This document shows, piece after piece, positions 1-11,493 of a stretch of DNA of 64,000 nucleotides; the first letter of the stretch is position 1; every line of letters begins with the position of its first letter. The notes below the pieces were generated by a model. It saw only the letters and a program-made list of their open reading frames with translations, had not been told where the DNA came from and ran no database searches. Source of the DNA: Lindgomyces ingoldianus (lineage: Eukaryota; Ascomycota; Dothideomycetes; Pleosporales; Lindgomycetaceae); assembly GCF_010093535.1 (NCBI RefSeq), contig NW_022985230.1:124001-188000 (forward strand), in the 5' to 3' direction. Both the position numbers and the translations under genes were made by a program.

Positions 1-1197
1 TAGCGCTTTAAAACCCTTCTTAGATATTACTAGAAGTAATTGCTATATTATAGGTGTGTATAAAGCATAGTAGAAACTTAAGTTTTATAATATAAGTAAT
101 CTAGTTACACATAAGATCTTTAGCTTAGCACTTATACACCTTTTTTAAAGGGGCAAAACAACCTATATTAAGAGGCTATAGAAGGTGTAATAAGTGTAAA
201 AGTAAATGAATAGTAATCATTTTATTTTTTTTATAGTACTGCTAAAAATTAAGCAAGTTATAGCTTTTATAGCTATTAATAATAAAAAGCTAATAAGCGC
301 CTATAACGTTTTTTTTATATGCTTATTAAAGTGCTTTAACTACTACAGCCTAACCTTATTTATTATCTAGCTGTTTTTAGAGACTATAATAACCTAATTC
401 TAAAGCAGATTCTTCTTTTTATACTAGGCAAAAAGGTAATAGCAGCCTTTAAAAACAATAAAAAGTAAAATAGCTTACTTTATTATGTTAATACTTTAAA
501 TAACTATTACCTACTCTTTATTACCTTACTATATTACCTTTAGCTGTTCTTATTTTTTAAAGCTATAATAACTACTCTAGTTAATATTTAGCTTATTATA
601 AAGCTTAACTTATTAAAGTTATACATGTCTTTATCTTAGATACTATACTTAGCTTTTATGTTAGCTACTAGGTAAAACTAGCTTTAAATAACCTCTAAAT
701 TCTCATAAAGCGCTCTCTTATAATTATACTTATAATTAAACTTTATTATAAACTTAGAGCAGTGCTTAACTTATATACTAGGCTAGTTTAAGCTAACCTA
801 GCCTACATTACACTTTACGCGTAAGGAATTAGCTATATTAGCTATAGCTATAAGCTTAAAAAGATATCTGTGTTTAATAAGCTTAAGTATGTACTTAATA
901 ACTACCTTTTTTTAAGCTTAGTTAGATTTCTTAATTTAGGCAAGCATTTTACTTATAAAGGCTGTCTAGCATGTTAATTACTTAGTGTTATGTAAAAGAT
1001 ATTATAAATAGCTGTAGCATGTTATAAAAAGAGTTTTAAGTCTTATTTAAAAGCCTAAAAAGTAAGCTGTATTTAACGTTTTTAGAAGATTTAATCTAGT
1101 GTTGTTGTTAAGGCATTATATAGATAGGTAGAGTATAGTAGGGGCTTAGCAAAAGTAGCTAGCTAACCTGTGTAGCTAGCTAATCTATTAGGTACAT
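1..1197 (-). mobile_element. Fot-2 pogo-type DNA transposon, cut by window edge
   Basis: This is the transposase 5' end of a Fot-2 element. It lines up with about 9032-10233 of the complete copy. The right end carries the terminal inverted repeat, in RIP-mutated form, ending GGTACAT, followed by the TA target duplication at 1198-1199. The reading frame runs on the minus strand and is full of stops, so no functional transposase is encoded. The other end lies before the window. Confidence 0.85.
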
Positions 1198-2623
1198 TAT
1201 GCGCTAGTATTAACTAAAAAATTTAATTAAACTCTAATATCTTTTAAGCATAAAATAGTAGGAACTTAGAAATGTTTTTTTTAAATAAGTGTAATAAGTT
1301 AATATTTACTAGGTTATACTTATTTAAGCCTAAAATAAAAAGTTTCTTTAAGTGTTTTTATTTTCTATTTAAAAAAAATCTAAGTTATAATTATTTATAT
1401 TTATAAACTTTTTCTTAGATTTTTATTACTTTACTTTAATTTTTTATACTTTAGAGATAAAATAATAACTAGTAAAATGTTCTAGTTTACTATAATTATA
1501 ATAGTTACTAAAAGTTGTCTGTCTTTTAAAGGCAAGTGTCTAGCTAGGTTAACAGTAGGTAGCTAGAGTAGATTAGGGTACTAACATAAGTGCAGGTTAG
1601 AGTGCACTAGAATAGTATACTGCCTTAGAGGTATTACTAGAAACTTTTTAAGATTAATTTATAATAGGTCTAACATTAGATTATTAAGTGTAGTTAATAG
1701 TTTACTTTAAAATAGCAAAAGTGTTTTTTTTATGTTATAAGCTATTAAGTAGGCTACTATTATTTTAAAAAAGCTCTTTTAAGTTCGTTTAAAACCTAAG
1801 TTTAGTACTTTTAGGCTAAGCAGTATCTTTTTTTATAAGTTAAAGAACTATTTTAACTTTAATATAAACTTTTTAACAGCAACACTAATAAAGTAAGCTT
1901 TAAAAGTTAAAAATGCTTTTCTTTTACTTATTTTTAAAATCTAAAACACTTATTACACCTCTATCTTTTTATTACTAGTAATAAAGTAAGTTTATAAAAG
2001 CTTAATTATTTTTTTTACATTTTTAAATTAAAACTTATTTAATTTAGCTAGGTATCTAGGCTTTAAGTATTTCTTTGTAATACTAGCAGTGTGTTCCTAT
2101 ACTAACGCTATATGTGCACAATTACTTTAATAGTAATCTAAATTAATGTTAAGTCTATTTATAATAAAAGCTTACTATTATTTACATATAAGTTTTTTAC
2201 TATTTATAAGGTTCTTAATTTTTAGTATATATTTAGTAAAGTAGCTTTAAAAAAGCTTAAAAGTGCCTAAAAAGTCTTTTACTATTAGTATAGTAAAAGT
2301 AATTTAAAGCATTATTAAAAGTAATTTAGTAGTTAGTAAAAGTTAATTAAAACTAATAGTTTTTAATCTAGTTAGCTATTTAATTTATGTTTTTAATTAA
2401 GTAACTTAGTTTTTAAAAGCTATGCTACTAAGGTTTAACTTTAAATTTAGTTAGTTTTTAGCTTTAAGTTCTATAAAAAAAGTTTAGCTATTAAGGTTAG
2501 TAGTTATTTAGCTTTAGTAGTAGGTATTTTACTTTAGCTATAGCTAAAGTGTGTTGTAAGCTTTATACTAAGGTTTAAAAGTAGTTAAAGGTTAAGCGTT
2601 AGTAGTTATCTTTAATGTTAATA

Positions 2624-3723
2624 ACGTACTTCATGGGCGAGTTGCTCACACACCTAAGTCGCTTACTTTTGCTAAGACCCCACTAAACCACCCTTCCTAC
2701 ACTAATGCATTCCCCACAACACTACTTAGACGCGCTAAAAGAACATTAGATACAGCTTACACTCTAAGCTTTTAAATAAAACATAAAACTCTTAAAGAAA
2801 TGTGCTATAGCTATGTATAAAGTCTTATAAAAGATAATAAATAACTATAGCACTAGACAACCTTTATAAGCTAATTCTACAGCTAAATTACAGAGGCTAG
2901 GCAATAAAAAGGAGCAGGTGATTGTTAAGACTATACTTAAGCTATATGCGCAAGGAATTTCCCCTTAGATACTATTTATAGCTAATATAGTTAATTCTTT
3001 GCGCGCTAAGCGTAATCTAGGCTATGTTTACATAAACTAGCCTAGTATGTTTGTAAAGTGTTATTTAGAGCTTAAAGTAACATTTAAGCGTAAGTACAAC
3101 TATAAAAGAGCCCTCTACAAGAGTCCTAGGGTAATTTAGGGCAGGTTTAGCCTTATAGAGAATATTAAAGCTAAGTATAGCATCTAGAATAATAACACGT
3201 ACAACTTTAGCAAGACAGGGTTTATAATTAGCTAGATATCTCTTAACTATACTTGCGCTTAAAACTTTACTTTAAGCTTTAAATAACGCTTTACAAACAT
3301 ACTAGGCTAGTTTATGCAAACATAGCCTAGATTACGCTTAGCGCGCAAAGAATTAGCTATATTAGCTATAAATGCTATCTAAGGGGAAATTCCTTGCGCA
3401 TATAGCTTAAGTATAGTCTTAACAATCACCTGCTTCTTTTTATTACCTAGCCTCTGTAATTTAGCTGTAGAATTAGCTTATAAAGGTTGTCTAGTGCTGT
3501 AGTTATTTATTGTCTTTTACAGGACCTTGCACATAGCTACAGCACATTTCTTTAAGAGTTTTATGTCTTATTTAAAAGCTTAGAGCGTAAGCTGTATCTA
3601 ACATTCTTTTAGCGCGTCTAAGTAGTGTTATAGGGAATGCATTAGTGTAGGAAGGGTGGTTTAGTAGGGTCTTGGCAAAAGTGAGCGACTTAGGTGTGTG
3701 AGCAACTCGCCCATGAAGTACGT
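2624..3723. mobile_element. Palindromic non-autonomous derivative of Fot-1 (copy 1)
   Basis: An 1100-bp insertion with Fot-1 terminal repeats (ACGTACTTC ... GAAGTACGT) flanked by TA at 2622-2623 and 3724-3725. Unlike the 1866-bp parent it is a giant inverted repeat: arms of roughly 480 bp (about 2624-3104 and 3242-3723) around a spacer of about 137 bp. Both arms derive from the transposase 5' end. The spacer still holds the remnant of the first catalytic-Asp region (YNF.KTGF-like, near 3200). Copies of the same length and structure are at 32051 and 40956. Confidence 0.9.
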
Positions 3724-4008
3724 TAAGTTATTAGTAGTCTTTAAGTTTTTACTTTAGTGCACTTTTTATAACTTTTTTAAAAGTAATTTTAATTGTAAAA
3801 AATAAGAAGTTCTAAACTTAAAAGCTTTAGTTAATAAAAAGTTTTTAAAATTTAGTTTATAATAACTAAATAATTTAATATAATAGTATATAAAAACTAT
3901 AACTTAAACTAAATTAAACACTTTTTAAAATTCAATATAGTTAAATAAATAATTAATGTAATATTATTAATAAAGCTGTTACTAGTAAAAGTAAGTTTTT
4001 TAATATAA

Positions 4009-4298
4009 TGTAATAGCACAGGCAAGACAATAGGTCTAAATGCAAAGAGAATCTACTTAGAGGCATATAAGAGTACATAGAGACTCTAAACCTAGGGATG
4101 CTATTAACACCTATAGGCCTTGTATAAAAGAATATTAGAAAACTACTAAGCTAGCTATAAAAGCAAGGTGTAACTAAATACATAAGAGAATAGAGGTAAC
4201 TGCAGAGGACTAAGTTAAGTTATAGTTAGGGCTAATACAGGGACCCTTTGGATAGGATCTAAGCGACCCGAGATGGAACAATTCGTACAATTGTTACA
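4009..4298 (-). repeat. LTR of chromovirus copy C (5' LTR, reversed)
   Basis: A 290-bp LTR running TGTAATAGCA ... TTGTTACA in plus reading, the reverse complement of the LTRs at 16806 and 25580. The right (outer) part, 4240-4298, is less mutated than the inner part. The flank after it starts TGTTG; the matching duplication would be beyond the left edge of the window. Confidence 0.85.
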
Positions 4299-5265
4299 TG
4301 TTGCAGAATTGCAGGCTTCCTATATTACAGCTATCTAATAATGTAGTTCCTTCCTCTGCTATTAATAATAGTGTTTTCTAGTCTAGAGAGACGCCTAGTA
4401 ATCTTAAAAAAGCTATAAGCTGTTTATTAAGTTTTTAATAAGTTTTTATATATTTTTACTAGGAAGCTATTTTTTTTCTCTTTAAGCATTAACTATTTAT
4501 TTAACTTTATACTTAACTTCTATGTCTCTTTAACTAGTTATAGAAAGAGATATCTCTTTTAGTGCCTTTTTCAGCTTTAAAACGTAGAACTATACATTTA
4601 TACATATTTCTTTTAGTAGCTTAAGTTTACAGTTATCCCTTTATATCTATAATACTATGTACAGGCTTATGCGTTTTTCTGTAAGCTTTTAAGACAGTTT
4701 TAAAGTGCAGAGGTTTCTAGTTTCTAGGTATATATAGTTCTTAGGTTAAATCTCTAGACTTTTTTATAAAGTTTTATTTATATCTTACACTATTATTTTT
4801 TAGCTAGTCTTAGCTTTAACTGCTAACCTTTAGTGTAGTTTTAATAGATAAAAAAGGCAGGTAGCAGTTTCTAGTAGGTCTATTAGTTGCGTTCTATAGA
4901 GCGTGTAGTAGAGAGAGTAGCTAAAATTAGCTTTATAAGATGTCTTTTTATTATAGCTAATTCTACTATGTTAATTACTAGTTGCGCTATAAAAAGCTAT
5001 TTAGCCTAATTACTTTAGTTATATAATATATACTTTTTTAAGTATTTTTTTTATCTTAGCCTTTACTCTTTTAGTCTGTCTGTCTGTTTACAGATAATAT
5101 GCTGTAGATAGCCTATGTTCTATTTCTAGGTGTTTTATAGCAGCTTTCTAGAACTTACTTATAAATAGATTGTCTTTATTAAAGATAATAATTTATAAGT
5201 AGCTGTAAACTAAGAATACATTTTATTTTAGTTTATATAGAAATTCCTTAGCTATTAACGTACTT
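4299..5265 (-). mobile_element. Fragment of Gypsy-2 family (integrase region)
   Basis: AT-rich remnant. From about 4550 it follows the Gypsy-2 copies at 10630-11560 and 50720-51340. Near 5170-5205 the minus strand reads a decayed integrase core resembling SDRDKLFTSKF, which the other two copies also carry. The first 250 bases show no match I could place. It is cut at the right by a Fot-1 insertion at 5266. No open frame. Confidence 0.65.
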
Positions 5266-5619
5266 CACAGGCGAGTTGCTTACACACCTAAGTTGCTTAC
5301 TTTTGCTAAAACCCTACTATACTACTCTTTCTACACTAATGCATTCCTAACAACACTACTTAGACATGCTAAAGGAATATTAGATGCAGCTTACACTTTA
5401 AGCTTTTAAATAAAATGTAACACTTTCTAAGCAACACGCTGCAGCTATCTATAAAGTCTTTTAAAAGATAATAAGTAACTAACGCGCTAGATAACCTTTC
5501 TTAGCTAATTATCTAGCTAACTTATAAAACCTAGATAATAACAAGAAGCAGGTAATTATTTAGCACATACTTAAGCTAGATGCGCAAGGATTTCCCCCTT
5601 AGCTAGCAGCTATAGCTAA

Positions 5620-6053
5620 TGTGAAGCTATGTAAGGCACTAGAGGCATGAGGAACTGCATTGAATGTATTGCTTAAGGAGTCCTTTGCAGGAGTCTATAT
5701 ATATGCAAAATAAGTGGGTGGGTCTTGGCAACAGACTATGGTGCTGATGCATCTGCCAATGCATCTGACCATCGTGTGACGACACTGTAAGGCCGGATGT
5801 CCCAGAACAGGCTAGTATAGCCTCACCTGACCTGTTTGGAGGTCATATAACCTGTGCTTCGTATATAAGCATGAATCCTGACAAGCGAGGCTTGGCAGCG
5901 ATTGGTCTCTCTTACAATACACTCCTATCTTTCTCTAAAAGCTTGCTCTCAGTGCTATCCGTGCTACCTACCATCCCATCCTTACAGACACATCCGACAC
6001 ATCCGACTATCGTGTGACTATGCTAACGATGCATCCAAGTGTCATCATTGCAA
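5620..6053. mobile_element. Unclassified 434-bp insertion, not RIP-mutated
   Basis: A sharp island of near-balanced composition inside a RIP-degraded Fot-1 copy. It is flanked by an 8-bp direct repeat ATAGCTAA (5612-5619 and 6054-6061); the uninterrupted sequence is seen in other Fot-1 copies. It begins TGTGAAGC and ends CATTGCAA. Inside are a TATATAA box near 5870, a pyrimidine-rich run after it, and a direct repeat of CATCYGACYATCGTGTGAC (about 5762-5780 and 5995-6018). It may be a solo LTR or a small hAT-like element (8-bp duplications are typical of hAT), but no clear terminal inverted repeat is visible. Confidence 0.7.
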
Positions 6054-6199
6054 ATAGCTAATATAGCTAATTCTTTACATGCTAGGTGTAATATAGGCTA
6101 TGTTAGCATAAACTAGCTTAATATGTTTGTTAAGTGCTACTTAAAGCTTAAAGTAAAGTTTAAGTGTAAGTATAACTATAAAAAGCTTTTTATAAAAAT

Positions 6200-6895
6200 C
6201 TTATAGTAATTTAAAGCTAGTTTAACCTTATAAAGAATATTAAAGCTAAGTATAGCATTTAAAATAATAACATGTACAACTTTAATAAGATAAGGTTTAT
6301 AATAGACTAGATATCTACTAGAGTAGTTGTTATAAGTTTAGAGAAATAAGAGTAGCTAAAAGTAGTCTAGCTAAGTAACTAGGAGTAAACAACAGCTATC
6401 TAAGGCATTAATGCTAAAAAGTAGGCTATTCTACCTTTTATTATCTTCTAGGGTAGTAATTACTTTTTAAACTAGTATAAGAAAGAAAATCTACTTTAGA
6501 ATTAAGTTTTTATAGTCTCTAAGCGCAGCTAGACTACTAATTAGCTTAGTCTAGACTAGTTAAAGCACTTTAACGCGCATGTAAAGAGGTGTACTGTTAG
6601 CAGCTACTATCTGCTAGTTATTAACAGCTATAAGAGCTATAACTTACTTTATTTTTAGTAATACTATAAAGATAATAAAATTATTACTATTTATATACTT
6701 TTTTACTTATTGCACTTTTTATAGCTACTTAATGTAGGTTGTTTTACTTTTTTAATAAAAGTGTATAAGCGCTAAGCTAAAAACCTTATGCGTAACTAAA
6801 TTACTTATATTATAAAAATTAAGTTCCTACTATGCTTTAAAGCAGCTTATAATGCTATAATTACTTTTAGTAATCTTTAAGAAAGGTTTTAAAGC
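6200..6895 (+). pseudogene. Decayed Fot1/pogo-like DDE transposase
   Basis: This is the most readable transposase relic in the window. Plus-strand translation passes, in order, a first-Asp block (YNFNK, RIP-altered YNFDK), a GINA block like the GINAEGWAIPP found in fungal pogo transposases, a WLKHFNAHVK block, a second-Asp block (LLVINSYKS, expected LLxxDGxxSH), and a HFLQLLNVGCF block (expected LQPLDVGCF, third Asp). This order is that of the DDE_1 (CENP-B/Jerky/pogo) superfamily. All three catalytic aspartates are replaced by Asn and many TAG/TAA codons interrupt it. The enzyme would have cut and pasted DNA at TA targets in the nucleus; this copy is dead. Confidence 0.8.
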
Positions 6896-6996
6896 GCTAG
6901 AAGTAAATATTTATTCAAGAGAAGAGTCTTAAGCAGAAGTTTAGTCCTTGTTTTATTAAGAATATATACAGACTAACTTGTTTCTCTACTAGCTTC

Positions 6997-7621
6997 TGTT
7001 ACAATCCTTACTCCAAAGGAGTACACAGGTTAATAGGTTGCGGGTAAAAGGGGAGGCGACGCCAGATGTACGGTCCTTAATCAGCTCGGTAAATGGAGGA
7101 GAGGTAAGAATGACCGGATCGTGGTTTGCCCTCTAACAGCGGTGTAGAGCGCTGGGTCAAACAGTTTAAGTTAAACAAGATAGGAGGTATATATAGAGCT
7201 AAATATATAACTAGTATTGTGCTTGTTAAAAAGCTATAGTACTAATTAGTCTATATAAAAAATAAACTAAACATTAATTACACCTTCTAAAGGTTGATTA
7301 CAGAGGTTATTATATATAAAAGTCTTCTCTATAGGATTGTAGAGCTTAGCTCTGCTAAGTTCCTTCTAGTACTTCTATATAGCTATAATTACAGTCCTTA
7401 GGGCACTAAGGCTGCAATTACTACAATCTTTTACGCCTAGATTCTATTAGACAGCGCATTTGCCTACTACCTAGCTTGCTTGCTCTATGCTTTACATTTT
7501 TAAACTAGTTGTTTCTTTGCCTCTAGAAATAAATAGGTACTTTTCTTTATTATTAAGGCAGTAGGGTAATTATTAGTAGTTCTAGCATAGCGTCACACTA
7601 GGCTAGCTGTAGACTGTAACA
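6997..7621 (-). repeat. Gypsy-2 LTR (variant, 625 bp)
   Basis: It runs TGTTACAATCC ... GACTGTAACA, the same ends as the 600-bp LTRs at 49225 and 56295. The first 200 bases are GC-rich and hardly mutated; the remainder is RIP-altered. The interior differs enough from the 49225 copy that this may be a subfamily. Confidence 0.8.
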
Positions 7622-7945
7622 CGCTGTCAGATTGAAGCACTGTTCCTAGGCTTCCTGAGATGAATGATGGGTTTGGATATGATGTATGGGATGATTGATT
7701 GATTGTATTGATGTATCGATCCTTTTTCTGCTCTACTCGTGTTGCTCGGCTTTTGTTTTTCCGATCCGAGTCCCTCGCGCACTAGCCCTATGCGCGACCA
7801 GCTTGCAACATGCTGCAAAATGCTGCAATTTGCTGCAACATACTGTTCGAGCTTATTGCTCGTACTATGTAGCAGCTTTCGTCAAACGTTCCTCCTGTCT
7901 TGACAGTAGGTGCGCATATCTGACACACGCAGGCCTCCCTCCCTA
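7622..7945. other. GC-normal stretch at the 3' end of Gypsy-2 copy D
   Basis: About 320 bases with little RIP between the LTR and the conserved segment CCCTCCCTAGCAGCG, which in copy E directly abuts the LTR. The extra ~300 bases are absent from copy E. It holds short overlapping open frames on both strands with no recognisable product, and a short imperfect repeat of TGCTGCAAnA (four units, about 7801-7845). Whether it belongs to this subfamily or is a later insertion is unclear; no target duplication is obvious. Confidence 0.5.
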
Positions 7946-8367
7946 GCAGCGTCCTTGCTGCTCTGCCTACGCTGCTGTAAGTGTTAGGAGTTGTTTATTA
8001 AGCGTAAGTCCCCTAAATTTATAAAGGCTTTACATACATCTATTTTTTAACCTTAGGCTATAAGTTGCTAGCTTAATCGTGTTTATTACTCTACTAGTGC
8101 CTACTGTCTTAATCCTCTTTAATAGACAAAGATGTAACTATATAGTTTTTATTATTATTCTAGTTCTTTATGTGTTTTAACCTTATTATTAGACAGGTGT
8201 ATAGAGTGTGTAAAAAAGGGCAGCAGGTGTAACGCCTTTATTTCTAAGGCTGCTTAGAGGCGTTTTAAGGAAGACTATTAGCAAATTTTGTAAGAAAAGA
8301 GGGATGCTAAGTAAGCTTAATAAAAGGTAATTAAAAAGCTAGCTAATGCTTTAGTAAAAAAGGCTTA

Positions 8368-10233
8368 ACGTACCTAACAGGTTGGCCGGCCACACGGGTT
8401 AGCCGGCTACTTTTGCTAAGCCCCTACTAAAACCACCCTATTCTAGCGCAAAACAGCCCACTTTAGCCCTATATAGAGTAATACAACATAAGATATTATT
8501 TAGAGTCTACTTCTACTACTTTCTTACATATACGCAAGTTATGCCTAGTCTAATTACACTGCCTATATTACTTTTAACTTAGCTTACCTCCTTTAGCGCG
8601 CACCTGCGTCTTTAGCTTCTTTCTATTACTACGCGCTCTAAACTCCTTTAAAGCAGTTAGAAAAGCTTTATCCTTAACTATTAAAGTTGTTTTTACCTAA
8701 ATCTGCTTTTTTCTATGCAATCTATGTTGTGTAGCAGCCTTATTTACTACTTAAAGCTTTATAATCTCCTTTTACACTAACACTAGCTTATGTGTAATAA
8801 TTACTACCCCTTTTAAAACTTTTTTAAAGGCCTTTACTATAGACATTAGTAAGCTATTTATATGCCTTTAAATTTTTACCTTTACAAGCATTAATTATAA
8901 CTTAAATTTAAAGGTATTACTTAGAGTTTACAACTACTAGGGCTTATTATTAATAAGTAGTAGTAGTAATAAAGTACATAACTAGATATTAAAGGCTATT
9001 TTAACTTATTATAGGTTAAATAAGACTAAACTAGCGCTTTAAAACCCTTTTTAGATATTACTAAAAGTAATTACTATATTATAAGCGTGTATAAAGCATA
9101 GTAGGAACTTAAATTTTATAATATAAGTAATTTAGTTACATATAAAATCTTTAGCTTAGCACTTATACACTTTTTTTTAAAGAGGTAAAATAACTTACAT
9201 TAAAAGGCTATAAAAAGTGTAATAAGTGTAAAAGCATGAAAATAGTAATAATTTTATTTTTTTTATAGTACTGCTAGAAATTAAGTAAGTTATAGCTTTT
9301 ATAGCTGTTAATAATAAAAAGCTAATAAGCACTTATAACTCTTCTTTTTATATGCTTACTAAAGTACTTTAACTACTACAGCCTAACCTTATTTATTATC
9401 TAGCTGTTTTTAGAGACTATAATAACTTAGTTCTAAAGTAAATTCTTCTTTTTATACTAGGCAAAAAAGTAATAGCAGCTCTTAAAAATAATAAAGAGTA
9501 GAATAGCTTACTTTGTTATGTTAATACCTTAAATAACTATTATCTACTTTTTATTACCTTACTATATTACTTTTAGCTATTTTTATTTCTTTAAAGCTAT
9601 AATAACTACTCTAGTTAATATTTAGCTTATTATAAAGCTTAACTTATTAAAGTTTTACATGTCTTTATTTTAGATACTGTACTTAGCTTTTATGTTAGCT
9701 ACTAGGCAAAACTAGCCTTAGATAACTTTTAAATTTTTATAAAGCACTTTTTTATAATTATACTTATAATTAAACTTTATTATAAACTTAGAGCAGTGCT
9801 TAACCTATATACTAGGCTAGTTTAAGCTAACCTAGCCTAGATTGCGCTCTATGCGTAAGGAATTAGCTATATTAGCTATAGCTGTAAGCTTAGAGAGAAA
9901 TCTGCGTGTAATAAGCTTAAGTATGTACTTAATAACTACTTTTTTTTTAAGCTTAGTTAGATTTCTTAATTTAGGCTAGCATTCTACTTATAAAGGCTGT
10001 CTAGCGTGTTAATTACTTAGTGTTGTGTAAAAGACATTATAGATAGCTATAGCATGTTGTAAGAAAAGTTTAAGTTTTATTTAAAAAGCCTAAAAAGTAA
10101 GCTATATTTAATGTTCTTTAGAAGATTTAATCTAGTGTTGTTGTTAAGGCATTATGTAGATAGGTAGAGTGTAGTAGGGGCTTAGCAAAAGTGGCCGGCC
10201 AACCTGTGTAGCCGGCTAACCTGTTCGGTACGT
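8368..10233 (-). mobile_element. Fot-2 pogo-type transposon, full length (1866 bp)
   Basis: Complete element with TA at 8366-8367 and 10234-10235 and terminal inverted repeats starting ACGTACCTAAC. Within each terminus a GCCGGCYAC-type unit occurs twice, 17 bp apart. The transposase relic is on the minus strand; the block containing the first catalytic residue (..NFNK..) reads from about 9690 downwards. The frame is destroyed by stops. It sits inside Gypsy-2 copy D. Same length as every full Fot-1 copy. Confidence 0.9.
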
Positions 10234-11205
10234 TATTTAAAGAATTAACTATCTTTGCTTTAGAACTGCTAAGTAAAGCATCTAAAAATTAATTTATTAT
10301 CCTTAGATAAAATAAAAGCCTTTAAGGCTAAGGCAGTAGAACTTTTAGCTCTCTAGCTGTCTTTTTTAGGCTCTTATCCCTGTGCATTCTTACTAGTTAG
10401 TAGTTCTAGGGGCTTTATTACCTTTAGCTTTAAGAAGCTTTTACCTAGGTAGTTTTATTTTAATAAGAGAAGTAGTACTTCTTTAGTAGCTGCTAAGTCT
10501 TTATCAGGTGTTTTTACTAGTAAGCTATCTCTTTTATTAAATAAAAAGCTTTTTTTTTTCTTATTAGCTATAATTCTTTTTACTTTATATTCTGTCTTAA
10601 CATCCTCCTACTTTTAATTAGAAAGGGGCACCTCTTTAGGTGCCTTTTCTAGTTTAGAGGCATAAAACTATAAGTGTATTTATATGTTTGCTACAAGCTT
10701 TAGTTTATAGTTACCTTTTTAAGTTTGTAACACTTTATATAGTCTAATTTGTAATTTTGCTAGCTTTCTAGACGGTTTTTAGATCCTAAGGTTTCTTATG
10801 TCTAGGTACATGTAGTCTCCTAGTTGTATAGCAGGTGCTTTAGTGCAGGTTCTATCTAATTGTCCTGTTATTTATTCTTAGGCCTTTTATGCCTTATTAG
10901 CTACTTTTTAATGTAAGTTTAGAAGTTAACTTGCTCTTCTTATAGCTGTATTAGAGTTATATAGTTAGGTGCTAGAGAGTCTATAGCACAGTTTATAGCT
11001 AAAATTAGCCTTATACAGGGTTTTCTTAGTTATAGATAACTCTAAAGTATTAATAGTAAGCTAAGCTATTAAGAGCTACTCTATCTAGTTTATTTATTAT
11101 AGAGAGATATACTTTCTTAAGTACTTTTCTATTTTAGCGTTTATCTGTTTAGTTTGCCTGTCTGTCTGCAGGTAATATGCTATAGACAACTTGTAGTCTA
11201 TCTGC

Positions 11206-11493
11206 TGTAACGAATCCTATGAATCGTTCCATCTTAGGCGGCCCAGAACCTTTGGAAGGCCCTTGTATTGGCCCTGACCCTGACTCTGCCCTAACCCCTA
11301 CTGTTACCACTATTCCCTCATGTATTTAGTCGCACCTCTCCCCTGTAGCTAGCTTGGTAGTTTTCTAATATCCCCTGTACAAGGCCTATAGGTGTCAATG
11401 GCATTCCCAGGTTCTAAGTCCCCACCCACCCCTATATGCCTCTAAGTGGATTCCCACTGTATTTAGACCTATTGTCTTGCCTACGCTGTTACA
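11206..11493 (+). repeat. Solo LTR of the chromovirus family in Gypsy-2 copy D
   Basis: A 288-bp TGTAACGAAT ... GCTGTTACA unit flanked by perfect 5-bp duplications TCTGC (11201-11205 and 11494-11498). No internal retrotransposon sequence follows, so this is a solo LTR left by LTR-LTR recombination. It is clearly less AT-rich than the host element. Confidence 0.95.

Larger units (their letters stand above)
1200..4298 (-). mobile_element. Chromovirus (Ty3/Gypsy) copy C, partial, reversed
   Basis: This is the 5' part of the chromodomain Gypsy family in reverse orientation: 5' LTR at 4009-4298, then leader and gag reading leftwards. The gag zinc-knuckle segment, with cysteines mutated, is visible on the minus strand near 1455-1510. 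The stretch near 1540-1625 is the reverse complement of 39125-39220 in copy B. A 1.1-kb palindromic element sits inside at 2624-3723 and a Fot-2 copy interrupts it at 1197. Heavily RIP-mutated and non-coding. Confidence 0.8.
5268..6902 (+). mobile_element. Fot-1 pogo-type transposon, 3' truncated
   Basis: It starts with the Fot-1 terminal repeat after a TA at 5266-5267 and runs in the orientation that puts the transposase on the plus strand. Similarity to full copies ends near 6902, so about a third of the element is missing; the stretch to the Gypsy-2 LTR at 6997 is unassigned AT-rich sequence. A separate 434-bp sequence is inserted at 5620-6053. Confidence 0.8.

Noticed and set aside
7627..7946. 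63- and 83-codon frames on opposite strands
   Set aside because: They overlap each other in repeat-derived DNA and encode nothing recognisable.
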